Source: Rotaria sordida (lineage: Eukaryota > Rotifera > Eurotatoria > Philodinida > Philodinidae). Taken from it: 64,000 nt of DNA. The translations under genes were made by a program, and so were the position numbers. Positions within the stretch are counted from its first letter, which is position 1; each line of letters begins with the position of its first letter. The DNA is taken from positions 1-64,000 of the forward strand of contig CAJNOL010000801.1 in the NCBI GenBank assembly GCA_905250125.1, in the 5' to 3' direction. This document shows positions 23,739-36,456 of this stretch, piece by piece. A model generated the notes under the pieces. That model ran no database searches, had not been told where the DNA came from, and saw nothing but the letters and a program-made list of their open reading frames with translations.

Positions 23739-25533
23739 TTATAACATAAATTCATGTTTATTTGATACTAAATATTTGTGTAATAATGTAGGATAATCAG
23801 TCATAACACCGGTAGCACCTAGATGTTTAAAAGCATATTCAAATTCTTGTTCGTTATTTAATATCCAAACATAGACCTAAATTCAAAAAAAAACCTAATT
23901 AAGAAAAATAAACGATATAATTAAAAATTAAACTTACAGGTATACCACGTCGTTGTAAATGTGCAAACATAGTTTTATTATTTAATGCTCTAGATTTATA
24001 AAAAACAGAGAAAACAACATAAAAAATTATTTTAATAGAAATAATTACCGTTCAGCTAAATAGAAAACTATTTTGAGTTTCCAATCGAAATTTTTTATTG
24101 TTTTTCTAAAAATTACAAAAAAAAAAAAATAAGAAAATCATTTAATAAAACAAAACTTTCTTTCATACCTAAAAACCATTCCCGGTACTGGTACTTCAAA
24201 AGCACCTATATGAAATAAACGATGCGAAATTCTTTTTTTTTTTTGATAATTTTCATATTGTTTACCTGGTGTTAATGTTATAAAAGGTAATAAACCAATC
24301 CAATAACCCATTACAATACCTGCTGCTTCTTTAAATGAACAAAATCGAACAATATGAGGATTCTAAGATAAATAAAATTACTAAATATACAAAATAATAA
24401 TAGAAGAATAATATCAAACTTGTGCTGTTAATTTTCGACATATTACATGACTAAAACTACCCCAATAAGTAATATGTTCTCGTTGATATTGTTGAATAAG
24501 ATCAGAAACCTAAATATTATGATCTATGTAGTAAGAACGTACACAAATTTTCACGAACAAAAAAAAAGGAATTTCATCTAATAAGAGCGGATAGAATTTT
24601 TCTAAAATATCTTTTTCTCTAGATAAATTTCGTAATTAAAAGTGAGTTCTATTGATTACAATATTCAAGGAAAAATAGAATTTAGACATATGTATTAGAA
24701 TCAATTTGATAAATGAGAGAAACATATAGGTTAATCAATTTATCTGAACTATGTTTATAGACGTTGAAGAATGATAATATGATATTTTTTTTTTACTTGT
24801 TTAATAAGTTCATCATTATTTTCTTTAATATCAATATTAATTGGAGTTGTTGGATAACGTTCAAAAACATCTTTTAATAATGGTATACGTAATAAATCTC
24901 TATTATTTGGATTATTATTATCACTTGATATAATTATGTCTATAAAAAAAAATTCTTTTTTCTTTTATGAATGAATATTTTAATTTTTTACCTGAGTCAT
25001 AATAAAGTGGAAGACTATTACTAATTCTTGGTAAATTCTAGAAAAGAAATATATTATTTTTGTATTTTTCATGATGAATTATTTTTTTAATTTACATTAT
25101 ATTCAATATCTCTAATAAATCCTATTTCACCAGTCGTTCTATCTAATGTAAAATCATGATGAACAATAACTTGAGAATCTTTTGTAAAATGACAATCTAA
25201 TTCAAGCATTTCCACTCCATTTTTTAATCCTCTATAAACATAAACATTCAATATAAGAAGAAAAAAAACAATTTGTCTTTTTTAATTATACTTGTCAAAT
25301 GCAAGTAAAGAATTTTCAATTGATTCTCCAGCTCCTAATACAAAAATCAAAAAACATAATTTTTATTTTTTTATTGATTCATAAACAATTTATGAACCTC
25401 CTCGATGAGCTATATTTCGTACAATAAACGCAGGTCGACGTTTTCGATGAATCCATTGTGGTTTACGTAGGAAGATATATGAAGATATAACATAAACAGT
25501 TGCAAACGTTGTACAAGCCACAAACAGTGCCAT
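23739..25533 (-). CDS. Glycerophosphodiester phosphodiesterase, GDPD1-like
   Basis: Eleven exons: 25398-25533, 25292-25334, 25096-25231, 24992-25037, 24797-24939, 24420-24509, 24266-24362, 24169-24205, 24049-24105, 23938-23989, 23739-23876; 324 residues, near the length of animal GDPD1/GDPD3. Members of this branch act as lysophospholipase D on membrane lipids, including N-acylethanolamine precursors. Residues 2-22 form an N-terminal membrane anchor. The TIM-barrel catalytic signature is present: AHRGG (His43-Arg44), the ENS segment, LELDCHFTKD with the metal-binding acidic residues (about 70-72), and HHDFTLDRTTG with the second His (about 84-85). C-terminal barrel motifs VYVWILNN and GVMTDYP also match. 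It is transcribed away from CEP43, with start codons 282 bp apart. Family assignment is firm; which vertebrate paralogue it corresponds to is not. Confidence 0.93.
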
Positions 25534-25815
25534 GTATATTATATCAAATGAAAGTCAAGTAGTTCGATCTATATTATTTGATTTAATTCAATTCATTCAT
25601 CCATAAAGCGACATCTATGTTGAATATTATTTTAAATAAAAATAATTAAGAAAAAAAAATTTTTTTTTCCGATGTTCTATTGTTTTTTTTTTTCAAGTAA
25701 AGATTTTCATTTAATAAATAAATTAAAATTCTTTAACCAATAAAAACTTCGACCATTGTTGTCATGGTGTCAATTATATATTCTTATTGACAAATTGATT
25801 AATTAAATATATCAA
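25534..25815. promoter_or_regulatory. Shared head-to-head promoter region (GDPD / CEP43)
   Basis: The 282 bp between divergent start codons must contain both promoters. It is AT-rich with poly-A/poly-T runs; no specific factor site can be called. Inferred from position only. Confidence 0.5.
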
Positions 25816-28800
25816 ATGTCTACCGATATAAATAATGATGATGATCTTAATGATCAACATCAAATTAATGATGTTGAATTACGTGAATTAGTATATCAAT
25901 CACTTGAACGTGATGGTTTAATAACACAATTAAAAGCACAATTACGTGCTGCTGTTTTTAAAACAATTGAAAAAGCATCAATTCCATCGAATATACCAAA
26001 TAAACCTGGTTATGAAGGTATTAATGGACGAATATGTCGTGCACTTGTTCTTGATTGGCTTGAACATTCACGTTTATTATATACAAAAGATATACTTGAA
26101 GTTGAAACATCAGGTTCAAATTATCCATTACCATTAAAATATAATGAATTACTTGAAAATTTACATCTTGATTCAATAAAAACAAATACATCTCAACCAA
26201 TTTTATATGTTTTACTTAATAATAGCAATAATCAAGTAAGATACGAAAAAGAAATAATTAATCAAATGAAATTATTTGTTTTTTTTTTGTATTTTAGTCT
26301 AACAAAATTAATTCTCTACCTGATCATATTAAACAATCGATTGATACTAAATTTCCAAATGAAAAAATCAATGATATAAATCGTGTACGAGAACATTTTC
26401 GTTCATTATTTTCATTTGCATTTGATTTAAATGTACTTGATACATTTTTTAATAAAAATCTTTCATTATCATCAACATCATCAATATCTAAAAGTGAATA
26501 TGAACAAATTTGTTTAAAATGGATACAAGCATGTGCAAAAGTACTTATACCATCATCAAGTCCTGTTAAACAAACATCAACGACGTAAGTTATTTTCTTC
26601 AAGAATTCTTTTACTTATTATAATCAATAACAACAAAATTTTTTCTACATGATCGAAGATAAGTTGATGCCTTGTTTTTTTAGATTTTCGTCAAGTTTAA
26701 ATTCTATTCTAGTTATGCAGAATAAATATAAAGCAGTATATCGATCTTTTAATCGTGAGAAAATATTTTACGGAGACTAACGAGGAAACGTTTTTAAGCG
26801 TCAAATCGTTCTCAATGAGCTAGGAATACCCTAAAAAAAAAATTTCAGGTCGTTAGCTTATTGGTGTGAAGATCTTGTATTATTAGTCGATACCGTGATC
26901 CCTCTCGGAAAACTAAGTTTCAGATTTTTTGATTGTTTCTTTTCTAAAGTAAGACCATCGGAAGCTGCCAATGTCTGTGACGGACGTAAAAAAACATTTT
27001 TACCATAAACGGAAAAACAAAATTGTCTGAGTCTTAATTTAAAGAGAATAACTGGATAATAAATGAAATGTCTTAACTAAGTCAAAGTGAAATGAAGAAA
27101 ATGTATTTTATTGATTTGAACATTTCTTCATTTCATTTTGATTTAATTAAGACGTTTCGTTTATTATCAAGTTTACTCTTTTTAAATTATGACGTATATA
27201 TATACATAGCCGTTCTTATAAATTTGAGTCTTACAAATTTAGTTGATGATTTCAATGTTTATGATTTATGATATATGTTCATGTTATGATTATGGTTGTT
27301 ATTATTATGTTAATTAATGGTTAGATATCGTTGTTAAGTACTGCGGATAATCGATCTTATCAGCAGGTTCCAAGAGAAAACTGGCCGAAAATTCTACATT
27401 ATATTATATTAATTAAATTAAATTAAATACACAGTCTGAGTCTTTAATAATGAACTATTCTTGTTAAGATCCCCCTTCTCAGAATCAATTTATCACTTAG
27501 AATCAGTCATTTGAGCTAAAATTTACAGGAGTAAGTGGTCCTGATGAGAAACGCTTATGATAAAAATTTTCAGGCCGATATGTCATATTAGACCGAACTT
27601 CCACGAAAATCTTTATAACTTCGTCAGCTCGGGCTAGTTTCCAATTAAAGCTAACCTTCGAACAGAATTTTCAAACTGCCTTTCATTCATTTTTTATGAG
27701 CATTTTAATAGACATAGTGTTTAAATAAGTAGAAAGAAAAGATGATCCTCACGACACTAAATTCCACTGTTCTCAGGCCAGAAATCCAATATAAAAAATC
27801 TGATTGGACAAAAGTTTACTCTCATTGAGATTTTTAAAACAAGAAAAAAAATACTGGTTATACAATGAACCGGATGGGAGTTATTTCAATTTTCCTGTCC
27901 GAAAATCATGTTTTGAGAAAAATGTTAAAGAAGTTTTTGAGATGAATTTTTTCATTCAAATCCAGAAAAAAATATTATAATTGTATATTTTTAATACATG
28001 TCAGTGAACTGTTTTAAAGCACGTAACCGATGAAGATAGCTAACGATATTTGTCATGCTGATTAATATAAAAATGTTTTATTTAATGCTAATGCAAATGA
28101 CAATACAATTTTTCAAAAACAGAAAAATTTTAGAAAAAAACACGAATATTTCTCTGAAAACATGATAGTAGAGTCGAAGAACTCTGGTCGTTTTGCGAAA
28201 AGCCATAGATATTCTGAAAGAAGAAGCTTCGATACGTCTTTCTATGACAAAAATTCAGCTTCGATATTTTTTTGAAAAATTGGATTTTCTGAGAAGAAAA
28301 TTCCTTAATGTTTGTCGTGTCATCGAGAATTTAATGCATTTTCTATTGTGAAAAGTATTGGAAGTTAGTTTTTGTTAACTATTCTATCTTTATCATAACA
28401 CAACCTTGACCTTTTGGTTTTTTTTTGTTTTAGTGTACCAATCCAACCACCATCATCACATAGTATTGTTAATAATGGTCAAACAATAACTCGAGCTCGT
28501 CGTTCAACATCTCCACCATCAGAATCAAATTCATCATCATCATCATCAGACAATCCACGAAAAGATAATTATGATTTTCAATTACCAACAATAATGGGTA
28601 CAAATAAAAATATTGTTAAAAAAAGTACAGATATTACTCCACCACCATTACTCAATTTTAATAATAATGGTACTGCTGATGATGATGATGATAATACAAC
28701 ATCTTCATTATTTTCTCAACGTAATGCAACACCAGCTGCGTTAAATCATTTAAAAAATATTGAAGATATTATTCGTGGTGATGTGACACCACGTACAAGA

Positions 28801-28962
28801 ACAATCATTAAAAAAACATCTCTTACTGGTAATAAAGATATTCCAATTGAATATGATGATGAAAGTATGAGTCAAAGTCAAAGAAGTAGTGTTGATGATA
28901 TTACTGTGGATAAAGCATCACCATCTCCATCAGCTCATATCGATTATTTGGAAGATTTATAA
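25816..28962 (+). CDS. CEP43: Centrosomal protein CEP43 (FOP)-like
   Basis: Three exons, 25816-26235, 26298-26584 and 28434-28962; 411 residues, close to the vertebrate protein. CEP43 (FGFR1OP) is a centriolar-satellite and basal-body protein needed for microtubule anchoring and ciliogenesis. The N-terminus holds the TOF-type segment (ELRELVYQSLERDG, then LKAQLRAAVF, about residues 22-50) followed by a LisH-like dimerisation helix pair around ALVLDWLEHSRLLYTKDI (about 77-94). The middle is low-complexity and Ser/Asn/Asp-rich. The last residues, IDYLEDL, match the acidic DYLED-type end of the family. Intron 2 is 1.85 kb, unusually long for this region, and holds an inverted repeat at 27028-27193. 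The call rests mainly on the N-terminus and the terminal motif. Confidence 0.85.
27028..27193. repeat. Inverted repeat in CEP43 intron 2
   Basis: Left arm (taataaatgaaatgtcttaa, then aaagtgaaatgaagaaaatg) pairs with the right arm (catttcttcatttcattttg, then ttaagacgtttcgtttatta). Stem about 70 bp, imperfect, with a loop of about 15 nt. A MITE-like structure. Confidence 0.75.
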
Positions 28963-30545
28963 ACATTTCGAAATTATTATCAAATTTTTTTCATATCAAT
29001 GATGTGTTCCATACTCGCTAATGATTTATTATAATAATAGACATTTCTTTTTTTTTTTGGATGTCTATGGTGAAATAATTTTTCCTTTTTTTGTGTGCCT
29101 TTAATTTAATGCAATTTTGTTAACAAATTGAATTAAAATTCAGAGAAACTTTTGCTATGCAGAGTATCATTAAGATATATATTGATGATTATGCATTACC
29201 TATTCCTTTTGCAAATGAATCATTTTTTTTCTCTTAGAATCACTCAAAACAAAAAAGAAATGGTAACCGTTTAGAGTCAGTTAATTTTCAAGAACATAGT
29301 AAACTATTTTAAACCATGTGTATTTGGTTATTCTATTCATTAAAGAAAACGCTGTTAATGCAATCCATGTGAGATTAAAATGTGAAACACGATGTAGTTC
29401 ATACTTCGAATCGGATCGGTGTAACTTTTCAGAAATGGATTTTTTGGGGCACTAACGCTGGTCTATTTTGCTAGTTTTTCAACAATCAAGAAATATGAGC
29501 CTGGAAGTTTTCAAATGATAAATTTCTAGTTATTATCAAAATCCCATAGGAAGTCTGCCGTAAAAATTGTACTATCTTTCTATCAGCAATAGTATCCTTT
29601 TATGAATTGACATGTTTTTCAACTATATTAAAGTATTATTTCAAATAAGAATAGAACAAACTTATCAATTGTAAAGAAATCATATCATTATTGAAAATAG
29701 CTAACCGAAGCATAATATAGATGTTGTTCAATATTAATTGCTGTGAATCATTAGATAAAACACCATTGGCTAAAATAGGAGTTGTTACTATTAAAAACTT
29801 CAAGGGTTATATAAGTTTTACATTGTATGTCTATGTAGAACTGAAGTAATAGCTTGTCTCTCGAAAGAACTGTAAACGCCTAGGCTTTCAATCGGTTGAG
29901 TTACGAATTTCAACCGGGCGGTCCGATTCAAAAAACAAAATCCGACCAATTTCAAGTATTATGTAGCTGCTGAACGATCGTGTACTACAAAAAAATGAAG
30001 AAATTCAAGTCATCAAATTATTGCCAAAGATAAAAGACTTCTAATGACTGTTTATTTTATTTTTGATTCTTTTTAGAAATTACAAGAATGTTATATGAAT
30101 CAGATGATGGTGCACAGTTACAAGAAGTTTTATTAAAAATACCTTCCGAAGAAGTTAATCGTCGTCCTAATTGCTAAATTAAATCAGATTTATTAACAAC
30201 AAATACAAGAGATGAAAGAGATGATGATGAAGAATAAATAAACAAATGATAAAGATAAAGTTCCAGAAGATATGGAAAAATTACATTGTGGGTGTGTCCG
30301 AAGACAAGTCTTACATCTACACCCATCTCGTGTCGTACTGGAATGTGTCGTAAAGTACGACACATGTGACACATTTTATTTTAATGCGTGATACAGCACG
30401 AGCGATACGAAACGTGTTTTCATATACTTGTGAATTAAAAATATATGTATTAAGTGCATTAATGAGTCATTTATTTTTAATTACTAATAGAATCATACAA
30501 AGTAGTACATAAGCATTTATTTCAATGCACCAAAATGTTGGCTTG
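28963..30545. other. Downstream of CEP43; mostly unstructured
   Basis: No gene recognised apart from a small orphan exon-like piece at 30077-30177. A segment around 29366-29400 (gattaaaatgtgaaacacga) recurs at about 46590-46617, so part of it is dispersed repeat. A short GT/CA hairpin lies at 30288-30336. Confidence 0.5.
30077..30177 (+). pseudogene. Orphan terminal exon fragment
   Basis: After a good acceptor (cttttttag-like, ending 30076) the frame reads ITRMLYESDDGAQLQEVLLK and continues to PNC and a stop. It looks like the last exon of a gene whose earlier exons are not nearby. Product not recognised; a chance open stretch is possible. Confidence 0.3.
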
Positions 30546-32030
30546 TTAATAAAACTGTTTTACTTTAATTTTTGTTATTGATTGTGAATTATCATTATTG
30601 CTGCTATATTTTACTTTTGAAATCTGTATCCATGCCCAACAAAATCTACAAGTAAATACAACCGTCCATGTACGATATAATTGCTCTTCAATTGTTGTTG
30701 TTTTTTCAATTAATCCAGTTCTAAGCAAGCATAGTAGTGATAAATATACATATGTTTCTTTACAATTTTCATTCTTATGTAAGCAAGTTTAGAACTAAAT
30801 CAGAAGATATTCACCTACATGATGCAAAATTTTGGCAGTCGTTAGGATTAACATAACATTTAATTAAATTATGCTTAATTTTATTCTTTAATGCAATTAA
30901 ATTCATTAAATGTTGAATATCTATGAACTAAACTCCCACCTTCATAGATGCTACTTCAGAAAGAAGTCTGTTTCGAAATGTTGTTGCTACATCAGTTGAC
31001 TCTTGCATAAAAAGCAGAATTTGTTCTTCTTTCATAAAAAACCACGGCCATTGCTCGGATATTTTTGTATAAAAGTTATCATTATATTTAAACAGATTTA
31101 AATTGGGTAATTCGGCAAAAAGAACCGATTATATAATCTCATCGCCCTGACATAACGAGGATCATCATCAATACTAAAATCTATAATACGTACATCCTGC
31201 ACTAAACACTGATTATAGATGTATAACCATCTCTTTAAGATATCCATTGCTGTAACTTTGTCATCTGATCCATAAGCCGATAAAATTAATGCAGGAATGG
31301 ATGGAACTACTGACTTTATTATATGAAGATTAATAAATTTTGATTTATTAAAATTATCAAATCACATCTTTAATTCCTCGAAGTTTTTTGTCTGGAAAAA
31401 ATTTGGCTGTGGTATTTCATCAATTAAAGGTGATAATAAACCAATGAAAGAATTTAGTTGTGCATCATAATCAATACGACAAATGGAACTAGTCGAATCT
31501 TCAGAAGAAAGTACATAATTACAATTATTTGCTCGTGAATATTCTTGTAGTAATTTAAATTGAAATTCACATTCCATTATTCTCATTTCCTGCTTTCTAA
31601 TCAACGATTCTATATTAGATATATGAGGTAGTGCGACAAGTAAATTTAATCGAAGGAATTCGTAGCAGTTTCTTCTACCAAGAATAAACAACAATAAAGC
31701 GAACTGCTGAATATGATTATCATAACTAAATTTATTCTTTGCTTTTTTTTAAAAATTTTCAAACGTATTTTGAATCCATGGAATCAGAATAGGAATATTA
31801 ATATCATTTAATGCGCTAAATGAGTGCTTCCATAATTCAAATATTTTTTTTGAATATCATTTTCTATATAATTATGTGTAAATTCGAGATTTTTGACAAG
31901 TTTTTCTTCGATTTTACCAATGATAATAAACGTTCAAGGAAATTTCCGTCGGCTGACACAAATTCAAGTGTTTTTTTTTTAAATAATTCATTTCGACAAC
32001 ATCGAAAGTAAGTATCTATATTAATTGATC
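30546..32030 (-). pseudogene. Broken relic of an unidentified, probably transposon-derived gene
   Basis: Reading the minus strand from about 32030 down, coherent protein can be followed in pieces: IPILIPWIQNTFEN, LLFILGRRNCYEFLRLNLLV, LPHISNIESL, ICRIDYDAQLNSFIGLLSPLIDEIP (split here across the text: 31362-31694 is the longest open piece), YGSDDKVTAMDILKRW, DDDPRYVRAMRLYN, WPWFFMKEEQILLFMQEST, IKHNLIKCYVNPNDCQNFAS. They are interrupted by an in-frame TGA after 31362, a frameshift near 31110 and further stops. The wording, in particular the D-D-PRYxRAM and NPxDxQNFAS pieces, recalls a large uncharacterised protein family scattered through invertebrate genomes in transposon-like copy numbers. 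I cannot name it. It is not functional as it stands. Confidence 0.55.
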
Positions 32031-32639
32031 TGCTGTTATAGATGATAAAGAAGTCATGTCTTGAATGGCTCGTATTCTCGATAAAGCTCGCATAAATCTT
32101 TATTTAAAACACTTTCTAAAAAGCCCTAAAGATTTTTATGGATCAAACTCATCATATCATCTGTTAATTCATCAAGTTGAAAAATATTTATGTTGGTGTT
32201 GTATAAGTATTGTTCTTTATGCAAAAATACTATTGATCATAAAGCTAAATGTGAAAAAAGCATAGAGATCAATCTGTCCAATACAAAGTGAATCATTTTT
32301 TGTTCTAAATCAATACAGATACAATTATAAATAGTTTCGTTTCGATTCGATGCGCTTTATTAGTTTCCGGAAAACTCATTTTAGTGCAAGGAGAGGTGTA
32401 AGAGATTTCCAATGATCGTAGTGGACATAATGAATCATGTTGACTGTTATACACGATCTCGTGCGATGTACCATTAGCCATTGTCGGTGAAACTCATTTC
32501 TCCGCACCCACACTTGGTGCGATGCTGTGTGAGTCTTTCTTGGTGGAACTCCTTTCTTCGCAGCCACATCTGCTGCGATGTGATGTCTATTGGTTTTTTA
32601 GAATTTAAGCATTTTGAATACATGTAAGAGCTCGATATC

Positions 32640-32765
32640 TTTGATGATCATATCCAATACGACGATTATGTCCATTGTGACCATTATGTCCATTACGGCC
32701 ATTACGGCCATTATGTCCATTACTGTCATTATGGCCATTATGACTATCTTGTCCATGGGCACCTT
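32640..32765. repeat. 9-nt imperfect minisatellite
   Basis: Repeats of a (g)NCCATTAN unit with 9-nt spacing, for example gtccattac ggccattac, run through the tract. Because 9 is a multiple of 3, both strands stay open in several frames and produce Met/Ile/Val-rich shadows; these are not taken as genes. Confidence 0.8.
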
Positions 32766-32910
32766 CAACGGAAACCGAATGTGTGTTTCGGAAACTAAAC
32801 TCAGTTTCCGGAAATTGATCAGCGTCGGGAAAATAAATGAGTTTCCTGGAAACTTATATAACGCATCATATGATATCATCGTATTTTTTAATGACTTTGT
32901 TCAGAAATGA

Positions 32911-35900
32911 GTTAGAGTCTTGATATTTGCAATATAAGTTGTACTTATCAATTAACATTTGTGGTAAAAAAAAATCAGCTCTGGACTCTTTGTAGTTTGT
33001 TCAAGGGATAAGCAAAATAGGGTGGCAAAAATTGTGTATCACATGCCAATTGACACCACTAAGATGTAAATTATTCAAAAAGAAAAAATAATAATAAAAT
33101 TTGATTTTCACTAATCGATAGTGCTCAAATTGGTGAATCTTTTTATGGAAAAAGATTTGGCTTAAAGTCTTTGTTGAATTCACACTATGCTTAAAAGTGG
33201 ATGGGACACTTTTTTTCCTATTTCCAGGAACCATTGATAAAATATTAAATTTCTGTAAAATGACAATAGCTGAAGGAAAAATAAGATTATGAGTAGATAG
33301 AGCATTCGAAAATGATATAAGAAAATCAATCAAGTGTCATTTACATTTTTTATTTCAAGTTAAAAAAAAAGATCGAAAGAAAAGCATCCAATCTGAAACC
33401 ATCATAAAAACGCACAAAAAAGGTCAAAAAAGTAGTTTATTTCCAGTATTTTTCGTAAACGACAAAAGATAGAAACCTGATTTTAGTATAGCATAAGTAG
33501 AGCATGATTGACAGGTATTTTGGTATTAATTTCGAGTAATTTGACTGCACAGGAACTGAGAAATAAGCAAGACCATTTTTGACGGTCAAACGGTACAATA
33601 GACACCAGAATGACTCATATACACACTTTGACAGGCGATTTACATCCCATTCGATAAAGAAATTAATTCTGAACAAAAATTGTATAAATACATTCTAGGA
33701 AAAATCAAAGATTGACTACAAAAAATTTCGAATACTCTTAAGATGTGGTCATATACAGGCTTTGCTGAAACCTTGTGTATCTTCGATCTTCACTATATGA
33801 TTCAGAACCGGAATCATTTTTTCAATATCAATATTAATCGTTAAGAGCTATAAAAGTGCTCGCATAAGTGGTTGCAACAGGCCTGTCTTCTATATTTTAT
33901 GAAGCACATACCACTCTTATTATAGACGAAGCTACTATATAGAGAACCTTATTTTTTCTTCGTTCTCCACTATATGCTTCAGAGCCAAAGCCATTTTTTC
34001 AATATCAATACTAATGATTAAGACCTGCAAATGTGCTCGAATAAGTAGCTGTAAAATAACTGTGTTGTGTGTAATGTATAGGGAAGTACGGTTCAATGTA
34101 TAAAATTTGATTCCAGAAAGGTCACAGATGCAAATGATGTATCTGTGGAATCTACTCATCAATCAAATTGATGATAGGACACGAAATGTTTCAAAGTTCT
34201 GCTTTCGATGACTGATAATGGAAGAGGGACTGGAGTGTAAGTGTAAGAAATTGTTTGCGTAATATCTATGAATAAACAAACAAAATGTGTGAATATTGCC
34301 GTTCTATAGAGAGAATGAGAAAAAGAAAGAAAAATAATTACTTTCCTACTGACTATAATAAGAGTTACTGTTAGCGTCAACAGATGATACTATGTCGCCG
34401 CTAACTTTTAAGTAAAGAGTCCTTTGTTCATTGGTTCTCATTGTCCTCTTTTATGTAACCTGTGGTTATCTTTTCCTCTGATATATGTATATAGTTTTTT
34501 GTCCCACTTTTCTTGAGTGGCTTTTTCGTTATTCTAAATGGTAACACTCTTGTTCAGTCTCACGATTTTCTTCTCTGTTTCATATATACCTTTTTTGCTT
34601 TTTTCCACCTTTTTCTCGTTGAACTTATTCTTTCATGTCCAGTATTGTGTCTGTTATCTTCATTATTACCTCATCATATGTATATTTCCAAGAAACGAAC
34701 TTATGAATCTTAAACTCATTATTGCATGCTCATATTATTAATAATCAAGATTAAGGTAAGACGTACTTAGCTGAGATTTCTAGTCCTATACAGACCAAGG
34801 ATTATACTAGTTATCTTTCAAATTACGTATATCACTGAGGCAGAGGTAACGGATAGTAGCAGAAAATCTCGCAGTCATTTACATAAAAATGCTTATCGAA
34901 TGTGTTTGTTGTAATGGTCGTATTGATTCGAAGAATCACCGTCCATTTCATGGGTGAGTGTGGGTCTTCTCTTCTTGCACGCTCGCACCTGCACTCACAC
35001 ATCCACAGCCATAGCCACACACACCCATACCTTTTGCAGCTACTTATTCGAGCACTTTTGTAGCTCTTAATGATTAGTATTGATATTGAAAAAATGGCTC
35101 CGGTTCTGAATCATATAGTGAAGATCGAAGGTATACAAGGTTTCAGCAAAGCCTGTATATATGACCACATCTTAAGAGCATTCGAAATTTTTTGTAGCCA
35201 ATCTTCGGTTTTTACTCGAATGTATTTATACAATCTTTGTTCAGAATTAATTTCTCTATCGAATGGTATGTAAATCGTCTGTCAAGGTATGTATATACAC
35301 CATCTAAAATGAATGATTCTTTGATCCAGAGAAGATCCAATAGGGTCTATATGGCTGAGTATCAAAGTAAGGGAAAGACTTGACCGATCAAGCTGAAATT
35401 TATACGAGTGACTACTGACTCTGAGCCCTATAATTGCTGGAAGTTTCATGTGAAACTGCTTATGTTTTCTATAGGGAGTGATATCAAGACAAAACGTCCC
35501 CCACCCTTTCTCTCTCCTTGAGAAAATCGATCGCTTTTGAGTATGTTAGAAAACAGATATTTGTTTTGCGCTGGAGGACATTTTAAATATGACATACATA
35601 CATTTGTGTACGCTTGGTTTATTCAATCTCATCACGCTTGAATGAGCTAATGTTTTAAAAGTATTTTCAGCAGATTTTTTTTCTTATGAATAAAGCTCTC
35701 GTGTTCGAAATAATTCTTGAAAAAATTTTTCATTAAAAAATCCCATTAGTAATATCATTTATAACTAAACAGATTAAAATAATAGATCTCTTTTGCTTTT
35801 TTATTTGTGTTTTTTATATCTTTTGTCACCTTTTTGAATTAACAATAACTTGGGTTGAATAACACTGTTCTATTATATACATCATTTCATCGGTCATATT

Positions 35901-36456
35901 ATTGAAAATAATAGGACAATTTTTCAATACCATGGTTAACATGATTTAAAGATTCTTTTTTTTACAATCATTATCTAATATTATACTGTAATATATCCCC
36001 TTTCATAGAATATCAATCTCAAAAAAGATGGCGTCTTGAATCAAACATTTTATTTTATTTATATTCCTCTGAATCATACTTGATAAATATGATGCAAAAC
36101 TTTTTAGTCATAGTTTATATCTTCGTCTATGCGAAATAGTACATTATATGCTATATACTAGCAGAAGAAAAAGAACAGAATATTTTTACCATCGACTGTT
36201 CTCAATCTCAAGTTCGTTGATATAGAACGGAAGAAAAAAAGAAAAGAAAAATAATTTTAACTAGGTATACGCGCAAGGTGGAAGAACAGTAAAGAAAAAA
36301 AAAAGAACATGCAGGTCACTTCTGACTACTAGCTCGCACATACACAAATGTGATCTTTGTTTCTTTAGATTTTATCCTGGTTAATGTCTACACGTCATTA
36401 AAACAATTTACCGTGTTTTCTAATATTTTTAAATAAGTTTTGTATCGATATGTGCA
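32911..36456. other. Intergenic with large foldback element
   Basis: No coding exon recognised. Contains the foldback at 33616-35300; 35301-36456 shows nothing I can identify apart from AT-rich sequence leading up to the fucosyltransferase start. Confidence 0.55.
33616..35300. repeat. Long foldback element, about 1.7 kb
   Basis: The left arm begins catatacacactttgacagg and its inverse ends ctgtcaaggtatgtatatac on the right. Pairing runs through gatttacatcccattcgat / atcgaatggtatgtaaatc and aatactcttaagatgtggtc / gaccacatcttaagagcatt, about 270 nt in all. A second, direct copy of the inner left arm (around 33935-34035, 'ttttttcaatatcaatacta') follows the first (around 33810-33835). A GT/CA-rich pair (34952-35033) lies just inside the right arm. 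Confidence 0.85.

Noticed and set aside
32376..32910. Met/Ile-rich proteins on both strands
   Set aside because: Produced by the 9-nt minisatellite; open frames on both strands are a by-product of the repeat unit.
33437..35273. Several 60-80 residue frames around the 33.6-35.3 kb foldback
   Set aside because: They lie on the arms of the foldback or at its edge and mirror each other; no start context or homology.
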